From the NCBI GenBank assembly GCA_900208305.1, contig OAPG01000007.1, forward strand, positions 407,001 to 471,000: a DNA stretch of 64,000 nucleotides, written 5' to 3'. Made by a program: the position numbers and the translations under genes. The notes below the pieces were generated by a model. It saw only the letters and a program-made list of their open reading frames with translations, searched no databases and was not told the DNA's origin. This stretch comes from Melanopsichium pennsylvanicum. Taxonomy: Eukaryota; Basidiomycota; Ustilaginomycetes; Ustilaginales. Shown here in pieces: positions 41,106 to 49,915 of the stretch. Each line of letters opens with the position of its first letter. Position 1 is the first letter of the stretch.

Positions 41106-42185
41106 TCAAGTTACCAAGTGTTTTCCTTTTTTCCAAATACGTAAAAGTTGTGTACCTTGACGTGTATACTCTTTCATTCTAACTTGATCATCATCTTTTA
41201 CAATTTGAAAATCAAAATACTTTTTCAACAAAATAAAAAATCTCCTATCCGCCTTCCTCCTCTTCTGATAACAAAACAAAATTTCAGTTCGACTACAACT
41301 TAATCCAACCATAGTATCAATCAAATTTTGAAATGCAGATTCAAGATAGACGCAATCCGCAAGTAACAAAACGTCAGGTAACCCAAATCTCGTAAATTCC
41401 AAAGGTATCGGTTGAGACCAATCCAATTCAGCTACGCGAACAAAGCTGGTTGATCCATCTTTTTTTATAATGTCGTCGCTTGTTGAATTGGAAGAGGAAA
41501 TTGAACAAGCTTGAGAAGAAGAAGAAGGAGAAAAGTTGAGCGAAAGATTTTGACGCATGAGCGGAAGCATTGCTGATTGATCCGTAACCCAAATTTTGCA
41601 ATTTTCGAGACAAAGTGCATGAACAAGGTATCCAACCAAACCAGTACCCGAACCAAGTTCGATGATGGTTTTGTTTCTCCAATCAAACTTGTGATGTGGA
41701 TAATCTGAATTTGTTTCCATCAACTTTCCATCCTCCTGTGATGATGCTGTTGAGGGAGAAGAGTATCGAGCTGCAATGTAAGCACCGAGAACTTCTGCTG
41801 CAGGCCAAATCTTTCCACCACATCCTGTCGTCATGTCTAATTTCAAATTTATATCCCAATATTCCTCCTGCCTTTGAGAAAAATGGTTAGAGGAGGAGGA
41901 GGAGGAGGAGGAAGGCTGATCGATCAATTGAGGTTTACGCGAAAGATCACGATAGTATCGAATGGTGGTATGCTGATTGATGATGGATTCGAGTTGATGA
42001 GGCACAATGGTATAGTCGTTTTTGCTCGGTGCATCTCGAATGTCGTCAAACGATCTTGTGAAATTCGATGTTTGATCTGAAGATGAGATGTTATCTTGGT
42101 GATTGTCAATGGTAAGAAAATGACGTAGGGGATCCACCAGGTCGAGTTCCTCCTCTCTTTCTAGTTCTGCTCGAATGTCGTCCAT
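41106..42185 (-). CDS. METTL21/EFM6-type protein lysine methyltransferase
   Basis: A seven-beta-strand, SAM-dependent methyltransferase of 359 residues. Signature elements: YWDINLKLDM and GGKIWPAAEVLGAYI ahead of the SAM motif I IIELGSGTGLVGYLV, VTDQSAMLPLMRQNL (post I), VRVAELDW and LLLADCVYLE, the D-x-x-Y motif characteristic of family-16 lysine methyltransferases. The C-terminal half ends in LFCYQKRRKADRRFF, seen in EFM6/METTL21 members that modify elongation factor 1A or chaperones. The N-terminal 100 residues are variable and Ser-rich. The exact substrate cannot be read from sequence. It is the last recognisable host gene before the repeat-rich region and converges on the Rab gene. Confidence 0.8.
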   Translation of the reverse strand: MDDIRAELEREEELDLVDPLRHFLTIDNHQDNISSSDQTSNFTRSFDDIRDAPSKNDYTIVPHQLESIINQHTTIRYYRDLSRKPQLIDQPSSSSSSSSNHFSQRQEEYWDINLKLDMTTGCGGKIWPAAEVLGAYIAARYSSPSTASSQEDGKLMETNSDYPHHKFDWRNKTIIELGSGTGLVGYLVHALCLENCKIWVTDQSAMLPLMRQNLSLNFSPSSSSQACSISSSNSTSDDIIKKDGSTSFVRVAELDWSQPIPLEFTRFGLPDVLLLADCVYLESAFQNLIDTMVGLSCSRTEILFCYQKRRKADRRFFILLKKYFDFQIVKDDDQVRMKEYTRQGTQLLRIWKKGKHLVT

Positions 42186-42978
42186 TGCGGTAACAAGAGA
42201 TTTGTTGGTTTGAGCCTGTGCTTACCAAGTTGTGATGACGAGGTAGGGATGCTGGAAACAGACAAGAAAGATCATGTTCGTGTTTGGAGACGGTGAAACA
42301 CAGGTAGAACAAAGTTAAAAAAACAGCAAGAGTATGACAAGGAGGACCCTTTAGCCTCGTAAAATAAGAAACATCTCTTTTGTGAATTTATGAAATCTCA
42401 CACTCTCCAACATATGGCCACATCGGAATTTCTCGCGTGATTACAGATGGAACCATTCACATAAAAATTGGTCAAGATGTGCACCTGTGATGCACTTCCT
42501 GGCGCACACCGTTTGAGTCAGTAATAGACCTGCTTTCTGCCACAGGTATATAGCGGGTCTAGCAGTGGCATCAGCATGGTTGACACAGGTTTGTGTGCTC
42601 TTGATTGCGCAATCTGGGTTTTGGCCTGTTCTTGAGGCTTTCTCAACACCACATACCAGCTCATACACAGCCACCAAAGCCAGCCTCAATTGCTGTATCA
42701 GTTGTATTCCAATAGGTGTGAGAATCATCAAGTGGCTTGTGGGAGGATTCAGTCATCACTATCATCAAAGAGGCCCATTTTCTGTCCCATCAATATTGTT
42801 TGTACCCAGATTCTCCTGTCGCACAATCCAAGCAAACAGTCTGTTGTCTATGAGCAAGATGTTGTCAGCATGTGGTAACACACATCCACTTGCCACTCTA
42901 ATCACTTACAAATCAATTCCTTGTACTCTGCTTGTGGCAATGGTGCAGCTGGTGTTGCTGGCAAAGTTCCTTGCATTG
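42186..42978. other. Boundary between gene space and CpG-depleted repeat region
   Basis: From about 42440 the composition changes: CpG becomes rare (about five by eye in over 500 bp) while TG and CA dinucleotides are frequent. No gene is seen. Element 1 is inserted here, and its left target-site copy CATTG is at 42974-42978. The same CpG-poor sequence type resumes after each retrotransposon. Confidence 0.6.
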
Positions 42979-43989
42979 TGTCACGGGAGTGGGTCCCAAG
43001 GAAGAGGTCTGCGCAGACCAGAGATGTTGAATCGGCTGAGATCCGGTGGGAGAGCATGTCTCAACGGATCTCAGGGAGATCTGGTGGATATTGGTGGGCT
43101 CATGGGATTAAAGGTTAGCGCAGGACCGAGAAGTTGAATCGGACGAAATCCGGTGAGAGAGCAGGTCTCAACGGATCTCACGGAAATTTGGCGAGTGGCA
43201 GTGACTCGCCGGATATCGAAGGTATTGATGGCAAGGGGAGCATCTGCGATGGCGGCGACCAACGCCACGCCGGAACGACACGTGGGCCAATCGACGCCCA
43301 GGGGGCAACGGAGAGGGAGCACGCGGGCGTGCTCGGAAGCACCCTGCCGAAGGACTAGGGGGCGGTCTTATCGTGCGGGGGTCCAAGCTCGACGCACGCA
43401 GGTTGTACAGTACCGATGGACCTTGCACACGATACATATATATAAATACTCTGTTCCCCGCTATCGGATGAGCGGAAGCTCATCCACTCTATCTTATATC
43501 TCAGTCACACATAGTTATCAGTACGTCGTACTTACCATACTCTTCACACGTCGCACATCGCAATACCACTTATTGCGATCCATATAGTCTGTGTCCCCGT
43601 CGGTGAACGGAGAACAACGTATAGACGTCGTTGACACCACAATCGACGCTGTAGCACCTCAACTACAGGCGGAACCTCAACCGCGGGCCTGGCACCACAA
43701 CCAGTCCCTCATAACTCCACCGGCAACGACGGCTGAGGTCTAACCCAGCCATCAGCAGTATCCCGTCGACGTCGTGACACTCGCGTCGACCAAATACCCC
43801 GTCCGAGCTTGCCGCGTTACCTCTGTACGGAGTGTCACCAGCGGTCAGCCGATATCCGTCGAGAGATCGCCACTCGCGGGATTCTCTTTGATATCCGTTG
43901 AGGCCAAGCTTAACCGCCGGAATTCACTGAAATCCGGCGAGTCGCGCTTTCTCACGGGAATTCGGATCTCTGGCACGCGACCGCTGACA
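42979..43989 (+). repeat. Element 1 5' LTR
   Basis: 1011 bp, starting TGTCACGGGAG and ending GCTGACA. U3 holds a direct repeat of about 60 bp (from 43023 and 43131, both with GTCTCAACGGATCTCA) and a TATA box TATATATAAAT at 43437-43447. A perfect 8-bp hairpin GGATGAGC-GGAA-GCTCATCC (43466-43485) lies just ahead of the predicted transcript start near 43482, where the sequence complementary to the primer site begins. Confidence 0.97.
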
Positions 43990-43990
43990 T

Positions 43991-44000
43991 TAGAGTGGAT
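43991..44000 (+). promoter_or_regulatory. Element 1 primer-binding site, self-priming type
   Basis: TAGAGTGGAT starts one base after the LTR end and is exactly complementary to ATCCACTCTA at 43482-43491 in the LTR, about 40 bp downstream of the TATA box. This geometry is that of Tf1/sushi elements, whose mRNA 5' end folds back to prime reverse transcription in place of a tRNA. Confidence 0.8.
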
Positions 44001-44029
44001 CGTACAAGCGACGCCCCAAGTTCACCAAG

Positions 44030-45400
44030 ATGGCCGACTCTGCACTACATGACAGACTCGACCGCCTCATCGCCCTCCTTGAGCAGCAGCAGGTAGACAA
44101 TGCCGCACTCAAGGCTCGGCTCGACCAACAGGAGACTCCATCCCCTGGTCAACGAGCCAGGGAGCATGATCTAAGCTCCCCAACCCGTCGAGCCTCGCAG
44201 CAGGCGGATGAGTCCTACCTCGGTGGTCTCGAGACACCCACGCCTGCGACTAGACCACACCCTCGGTCCGTCACCTTCGACATTCTCGACCGACGAGCGT
44301 ACACCGACCAAGAGAAGTACGCTACGCCTACTGGACCTCGGTATGTCAAACCGGTGACCCCGGAGGCATGGACCGGCACTGGCAGTGAACAGGACACTCA
44401 GCCCCACGCTGCCCTCAAGACTCCATTCCCCAAGCTCGACACTCGCAACATCGATATCTTCATTCTCGAGGCTGACGCTTGGTTCAAGGCTAATGGTGTG
44501 TACGACCATACTTTGATGATCCTACACACGGCAGCTCAGCTCAAGGGCACCGCTCGAGAGTGGTGGAAGGGTAAGCTCCGCGTCGACCGGCATCGTCAAG
44601 GGATGCTCTTCCATGATTGGAGCCACTTCACCACTCGACTCAGGGAGCTGTACAATCAGCGCAGCGACAGGGTCGATGCCTACAACAAACTCCTAGCGTT
44701 GAGGCTCATTACCGACACACCAGGAGCAGCAACGCGACATGTCGAGCAATTCCGAGACCTGGCAGCTCAGTGCCACATGGAGGACCCTGAGTTCGTCATC
44801 GACCTCTTCCGAGGGAGCCTTACTCGCTCACTTCAGGAGAAGTTCGAGCGTAACCCACCTGAAGACCAGTGGGCCTGGTACCGGGAGGTCGAGGACATTG
44901 ATTGCCAGCGTATGCGGCATCAGCAGAATGCTGTCCGCTTCGCCCCAACCCCAGCAATCAGGACTGCTCATACCGAACCGGGCATTCCCCAGAGAACTGG
45001 CTCTCGACCGTTGCCCCCTCATCTGGCACAGAAGCTGCCGGTACGGGAAGCACCACCGAGACCTCGCGACGACCAAAGGGTCGTCCCCGGCCCGACGACA
45101 TTTAACAGCGACGCTTGTAGGGTCTGCGGCAAGACCGGGCATTGGCAGCGGAACTGTCCAGACGCCAAGCCAACGGTTTACCCGGCTAGACCATCAGGAC
45201 CACAGATGCGAGCGCACGTGGTGTTGGAGTCGGAGAAACCACAGGACGGCTCACCAGAGGAAGGAGACGGAGCTGAAGACCATCGCAAAGACGATGGCGG
45301 TCTTGAAGACCACTTTGACCCCAACCTCTTCGCCGACGATCACGACGCAGGCGAGCCCTACCACGAGGACGAGGGAAACGACCTTGGAGCGATGCAATGA
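44030..45400 (+). CDS. gag: Element 1 Gag
   Basis: A 456-residue capsid/nucleocapsid protein, starting in a good context (CACCAAGATGG) 40 nt after the LTR. A coiled-coil-prone N-terminus (about residues 5-40) is followed by the retrotransposon Gag capsid domain (about 140-300, with WWKGKL, FTTRLRELYNQ, HVEQFRDLAAQC). A CCHC zinc knuckle CRVCGKTGHWQRNC lies near residue 362. The acidic C-terminus ends at TGA (45398-45400). That stop overlaps an ATG in the pol frame (ATGA) and sits inside the frameshift hairpin. The frame is intact. Confidence 0.95.
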   Translation: MADSALHDRLDRLIALLEQQQVDNAALKARLDQQETPSPGQRAREHDLSSPTRRASQQADESYLGGLETPTPATRPHPRSVTFDILDRRAYTDQEKYATPTGPRYVKPVTPEAWTGTGSEQDTQPHAALKTPFPKLDTRNIDIFILEADAWFKANGVYDHTLMILHTAAQLKGTAREWWKGKLRVDRHRQGMLFHDWSHFTTRLRELYNQRSDRVDAYNKLLALRLITDTPGAATRHVEQFRDLAAQCHMEDPEFVIDLFRGSLTRSLQEKFERNPPEDQWAWYREVEDIDCQRMRHQQNAVRFAPTPAIRTAHTEPGIPQRTGSRPLPPHLAQKLPVREAPPRPRDDQRVVPGPTTFNSDACRVCGKTGHWQRNCPDAKPTVYPARPSGPQMRAHVVLESEKPQDGSPEEGDGAEDHRKDDGGLEDHFDPNLFADDHDAGEPYHEDEGNDLGAMQ

Positions 45401-45419
45401 TGGCATGCATCGCTCTAAG
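45373..45419 (+). promoter_or_regulatory. Element 1 gag-pol -1 ribosomal frameshift signal
   Basis: The slippery heptamer G-GGA-AAC (45373-45379) is in the correct register with gag codons. Three nt later CTTGGAGCGATGCA (45383-45396) pairs with TGCATCGCTCTAAG (45406-45419): 14 base pairs, one of them G-U, around a 9-nt loop. The gag stop and the only candidate pol ATG both lie in that loop. The pol frame is -1 relative to gag and open from 45319. Confidence 0.8.
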
Positions 45420-48400
45420 ACCGCCTTCGCCATCACCTTGTATATGTCAAGATTGTTCATTATGTTTCTCTGCAGCTTCCGGTGCCTCAGTACTCGAGCT
45501 AACAGGTACGGTCAACCACCATCCTGCTAGCATTCTCGCCGACACCGGCGCTGCATTGTCTATAGTTTCAGCTCCGTTTGTTCGCAAGTACTCGATAACC
45601 ACAAAACCCATAAAAAACAGAACCGTACACGGAGTGACCGGACGTTCCCTCACGATCACGAGCGCTGCTGACGTCGACGTAGTCATAGGAGGACAACACC
45701 TAGGGATGCTCAAGGTCGCCGTCGCTGACGCTAGCAACTACGATTTCATCCTGGGGTACGATGAACTACGACGCCTACAGCCAAGGGTCCATTGGGATAC
45801 TGGACAGCTCAATTTTGGAAAACCCAACGAGATCCGGTCAGACGCGGTCGTTCAAGGGATTTCACCGAAATCCGCCGAGACCGGCCGATCTGCCGAATCT
45901 CGAGCAAACTTAGTAGTACATGGCTACGAGTTTGTCGACGCCAACGAGCTCGTTCAGGCGGCACTACAGGATGGCCCCATAGGGGTCATGCTAATCAGCG
46001 CTCCTCCGACGTCGCTCCCGTTGTTTGGCTTTGTCCCCACGGGAGGCGACAAAGGCATAGAGATGGAAACGACACTAGAAGAGCCTCCCACTGCCGTCGA
46101 CATCCCAGCCCCGTACTACCCCCTCAAGGATGTATTCGACAAGGTCGAAGCGGACAAGCTTCCCCCTCACACGAAGCACGACTTGCACATCGAGCTACTA
46201 CCCAGTTTGACGCCACCTCAAGGTCCGCTATATCTCAAGGGCCCTAAGGAGATGGCCGAGCTGAGGAAGTACCTCGAAGAGAACCTCGAGAAAGGATTCA
46301 TTTGGCCCTCAAAGAGCCCGGCGCGATCACCCGTCCTTTTCGTGCCTAAGAAGGACGGCGGCCTGCGACTCTGCGTAGACTACCGCGGTCTCAACGAGGT
46401 CACGGTCAAGAACCGAGCGCCACTGCCTTTAATCGAGGAGCAGCTGTTCCTCCTACGAAAAGCGAAGATCTATACCAAGCTGGACCTAAAGGCAGCTTAC
46501 AACTTGGTTAGGATCGCCGACAGGGACGAATGGAAAACCGCGTTTGGAACTCAACTCGGACTGTATGAGTATCTGGTCATGCCATTCGGATTGGCAAATG
46601 CGCCCGCGCACTTCCAATCGCTCATCAACACCATCTACCGCGACATCATTGGCGTATACGTAGTAGTATACCTGGACGACTTCCTGATCTTCAGCAACAA
46701 TGAGAAGGAACACATCGAGCACGTCAGGACGGTGCTCAGTAGGCTCAAGGTATGGCGGTTATTCGCCAAACTCTCGAAGTGCGTGTTCCATACCGATACT
46801 GTTGAGTTCCTCGGCTACATTATCAAGCCGTCAGGTATCGAGATGGACCCCGACAAGATCAGGACTATCAAGGAATGGCCGATGCCGGAGTCTATACACA
46901 ACATCCAACGCTTCCTCGGGTTCGCCAACTTCTATCGCAGATTCATCTCTCACTTTGCACGTATAGCGAGACCGCTCACTTCCCTTGTTAAGCCCACAGA
47001 GCGATTCAAAAAGTTCGACCTCCCTGACGACGCTCGCGCTGCTTTCCACAAGCTGGTGGAAATGTTCACCACCGCTGGGGTTCTCAAACACTTCGATTAC
47101 CATCGTCCTACCCGGTTGGAAACGGACGCAAGCGACTTCGCTCTTGCTGGAGTACTTAAACAAGAGCACGACGGACGATGGCACCCAATAGCATTCTACT
47201 CGCGCAAGATGGCATCGGCGGAGAAGAACTACGAGATCCATGACAAGGAACTCCTTGCTGTTGTCGTCTGTCTCAACCACTGGCGGCACATGCTTGCAGG
47301 ACTACCTAGTCAGCTCATTATTCTCACTGATCACGAGGCGCTCAAATACTTCAAATCTCAGCGGAAGATCACAGGTCGGCAGGCTCGATGGTCGGTGTTA
47401 CTCGCTGACTTCGACTTCGTACTCCAATACAGACCGGGAGATAAAGCGGGAGAGCCAGATGCGTTGACACGACGAAGTGATATGCAGCCGACCGCAGAAG
47501 AAGACCTACACAACGTCCGACAGCTGTTACCGGCACAAGTATTTGCCGAGGATTTCGAAAACCGCCGAGTGGACTCAACTCGGCGGATTTCACCAAAATT
47601 CGCCAAGAAAGAGCTACTCGCCGAATCTCAAATAAATATGCTAAAGCCAACGATGTCCAATATTGCGGAGGGAGGGCTGGTCCAACTCGTAAAGACTTTC
47701 CAGCCGCTCGATGCCGAGCTTGCGGAGCTTCATCAGAAGCAAACTTTCGAAGTTAGACATGGCCTGTGGTATTGCGACGGTCGGCTAGTGGTACCGCGAG
47801 TCACATTACCAGGTAAGAAAGGTCAACACAACACTCGGAGTGCCGCCGAAGCAAAAGATTGCTCGCTCTCGGTGGAGCACCTGAGGTACATGGTGATGTC
47901 CCAATGCCACGACGGCGCTACCGCTGGCCATGCAGGTCGAGACGCCACCCTCGAGCTCACAAGGCGGCATTATTGGTGGCCGAATATGGCGGCATGGGTT
48001 GCTGACTATGTAGCAACCTGCCCAGTGTGCGCTCGATATAAAGCACCGCGACACCGACCATATGGCCTTTTGCAGCCGCTGTCGACGCCGTCAAGACCCT
48101 GGAATTCCATCTCGATGGATTTCATTGAAGGGTTACCTAAATTGGAGGGGTATGACTCGATCTTCGTAGTGGTCGACCGGTTGACCAAATATGCCATCTT
48201 AACCCCGACGTACAAGACAATAACGTCGGAGCAGACGGCAAAGATGCTCAAAGACCAAGTTATGTCCCGTTTCGGGGTACCGGAGCACATTGTCTCAGAC
48301 TGCGGCCGACAATTCGTCTCGGCGGCATGGAAAGAGTTCACCGACAAGCTGGTCATCCACCACTCGCTCAGCACAGCCTACCACCCACAGACGGACGGGC

Positions 48401-49161
48401 AAACGGAGCGAGTCAATCAAGTTGTCGAGCAGTACCTCTGTATGTACTGCAACTACGAGCAGGACAACTGGGTAACCTGGCTGCCGATGGCCGAGTTCGT
48501 TTACAACAACACGGTCCACAGCAGCATAGGAGTCTCGCCTTTCTTTGCTTGCTACGGGTGGAATCCAAAGTCACACCCCAATCTCCCAGAACAAGTCGGT
48601 GTGCTCGACCCCAAGAGAAAAGAGTTTGCCACCCGAAGACAAGAATTTACGGAGTATCTACAGGAGCAAATCAGGTACGCTCAAAGCCGAACCGTTGAGC
48701 AATATAACCGCAAACGGAAGGACATCGAGTTCAAAGTTGGAGACATGGTCTACGTCAACCGAAAGAACTGGAAGACAGCTCGACCCAGTCCCAAACTCGA
48801 CACAAGGTTAGCAGGCCCGTTCCCCATCCTCGAACGAATCGGCAGAAGAGCATACCGGCTCCAACTCCCAGCAAGTTTGCGCGTACACGACGTTTTCCAT
48901 GTCTTGATGCTCGAGCCTCAAAAGGCGAGCTCACTCCCACAGCGCTCCACACTCAAAGTCATGCCGCCCCTACCGGACGACACTCTAGAATTTGAGGTAG
49001 AGGCTATTGTGGGAAAACGAAAACAGGGTAGGCAAGTGCAGTACAAAGTCCAATGGAGGGGCTACCCCGAGGAGGCAGCCTCGTGGGAACCGACAGACTG
49101 TCTCAACTGCCCAGACCTCATCCGGGAGTATGAGGAATCGGCGGGGGGACGGAGACACTAA
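45379..49161 (+). CDS. pol: Element 1 Pol polyprotein
   Basis: Read by -1 frameshift from gag, or from the ATG at 45397 by reinitiation; from that ATG it has 1254 residues. Domains: aspartic protease (ILADTGAALS, catalytic Asp about 49); reverse transcriptase (VPKKDGGLRLCVDYRGLN, then VVYLDDFLIFS, YLDD about 425-428); RNase H (LETDASDFALAGVL, YEIHDKELLAVV); integrase with an HHCC finger (from about 838, HAGRDAT, CPVCARYK) and a D,D,E core (SMDFIEGLP, VSDCGRQF, HPQTDGQTERVN). The chromodomain is at about 1198-1250 (EFEVEAIVGKRKQGRQVQYK, VQWRGYPEEAASWEP). All catalytic residues are present and there is no stop. The stop codon lies in the first copy of a 31-bp tandem duplication (49148-49178, 49179-49209). 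Confidence 0.95.
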   Translation, partial: RPWSDAMMACIALRPPSPSPCICQDCSLCFSAASGASVLELTGTVNHHPASILADTGAALSIVSAPFVRKYSITTKPIKNRTVHGVTGRSLTITSAADVDVVIGGQHLGMLKVAVADASNYDFILGYDELRRLQPRVHWDTGQLNFGKPNEIRSDAVVQGISPKSAETGRSAESRANLVVHGYEFVDANELVQAALQDGPIGVMLISAPPTSLPLFGFVPTGGDKGIEMETTLEEPPTAVDIPAPYYPLKDVFDKVEADKLPPHTKHDLHIELLPSLTPPQGPLYLKGPKEMAELRKYLEENLEKGFIWPSKSPARSPVLFVPKKDGGLRLCVDYRGLNEVTVKNRAPLPLIEEQLFLLRKAKIYTKLDLKAAYNLVRIADRDEWKTAFGTQLGLYEYLVMPFGLANAPAHFQSLINTIYRDIIGVYVVVYLDDFLIFSNNEKEHIEHVRTVLSRLKVWRLFAKLSKCVFHTDTVEFLGYIIKPSGIEMDPDKIRTIKEWPMPESIHNIQRFLGFANFYRRFISHFARIARPLTSLVKPTERFKKFDLPDDARAAFHKLVEMFTTAGVLKHFDYHRPTRLETDASDFALAGVLKQEHDGRWHPIAFYSRKMASAEKNYEIHDKELLAVVVCLNHWRHMLAGLPSQLIILTDHEALKYFKSQRKITGRQARWSVLLADFDFVLQYRPGDKAGEPDALTRRSDMQPTAEEDLHNVRQLLPAQVFAEDFENRRVDSTRRISPKFAKKELLAESQINMLKPTMSNIAEGGLVQLVKTFQPLDAELAELHQKQTFEVRHGLWYCDGRLVVPRVTLPGKKGQHNTRSAAEAKDCSLSVEHLRYMVMSQCHDGATAGHAGRDATLELTRRHYWWPNMAAWVADYVATCPVCARYKAPRHRPYGLLQPLSTPSRPWNSISMDFIEGLPKLEGYDSIFVVVDRLTKYAILTPTYKTITSEQTAKMLKDQVMSRFGVPEHIVSDCGRQFVSAAWKEFTDKLVIHHSLSTAYHPQTDGQTERVNQVVEQYLCMYCNYEQDNWVTWLPMAEFVYNNTVHSSIGVSPFFACYGWNPKSHPNLPEQVGVLDPKRKEFATRRQEFTEYLQEQIRYAQSRTVEQYNRKRKDIEFKVGDMVYVNRKNWKTARPSPKLDTRLAGPFPILERIGRRAYRLQLPASLRVHDVFHVLMLEPQKASSLPQRSTLKVMPPLPDDTLEFEVEAIVGKRKQGRQVQYKVQWRGYPEEAASWEPTDCLNCPDLIREYEESAGGRRH

Positions 49162-49627
49162 GCTGAAGAGGATCTTGCGACGGAGACACTAAGCTGAAGA
49201 GGATCTTGCGAGCCGCAATGCATGCCATCACAGGAGAGTAAGATGGTGAGAAGCTCGACAAGGACGAAGCTCGACAAGGACGATGTCGAGCGGCAAAGGT
49301 AGAAGGTTGCAGGAATCGAGATCCGGACAATGACCCTGACTCAGGGAATTTCCACGAAATCCGCCGAGTACTGCAGAATTCAACGGATCTCAGAAAAAAT
49401 TAAAAAAAAATCGCGGGGTAACGAGAACCTAAAAGTCACGAAATTCGCCGAGGAATGCATGATCCAAAGGATCTCAGGCCTTAACGGGCGATGCGAGTCG
49501 ACAAGTATATTCCTCAGAGTCGTCGCACCTGTTGCACACCGAAAGTCACACAATCAAGCTCACACTAGGTTCAATGGGTAACAAGGCACTGCCATTGCAA
49601 CAAGTCAACACAGCCAGCGGGCACAGA
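49162..49627. other. Element 1 spacer between pol and the antisense gene
   Basis: Non-coding on both strands as far as I can tell. It starts with the second half of the 31-bp tandem duplication and includes two copies of the element's dispersed motif (GAAATCCGCCGAG at 49356-49368, GAAATTCGCCGAG at 49440-49452). It is the convergent 3' end of sense pol and the antisense gene. Confidence 0.6.
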
Positions 49628-49915
49628 CTACTCCGCAGACTCGGGGGCTAACGAAGGCCCAGGTACCGAAGGAGGCTCGATATCCTCGAAGGGCGAGCGC
49701 ATGGACCGCAGTCGCCGCTGACGATCGAAGTATTCCTCGATCGTCGTCAGTACCGGGACGCGCCGACCGCGAGGCGAGGCAGACCAAATGATACGCATCG
49801 CGTACGCCCAGTTCGGGTCTGCCACACCATCCGAGTCACGGTCGAGGCCACGTACCTCTCCCAACCCTCGACCCCCCGCTCCCGTGACGTGAGCTCGCTC
49901 GACGCCACGCTCACC

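Noticed and set aside
43153..43587. 144-codon frame in the element 1 LTRs
   Set aside because: Present in both LTRs, without motif; LTR DNA is regulatory.
43996..44010. TGG-starting tRNA primer-binding site after the 5' LTR of element 1
   Set aside because: TGG is 7 nt inside, not at the LTR edge, and element 2 has no equivalent; the exact 10-nt self-complementarity explains both elements.
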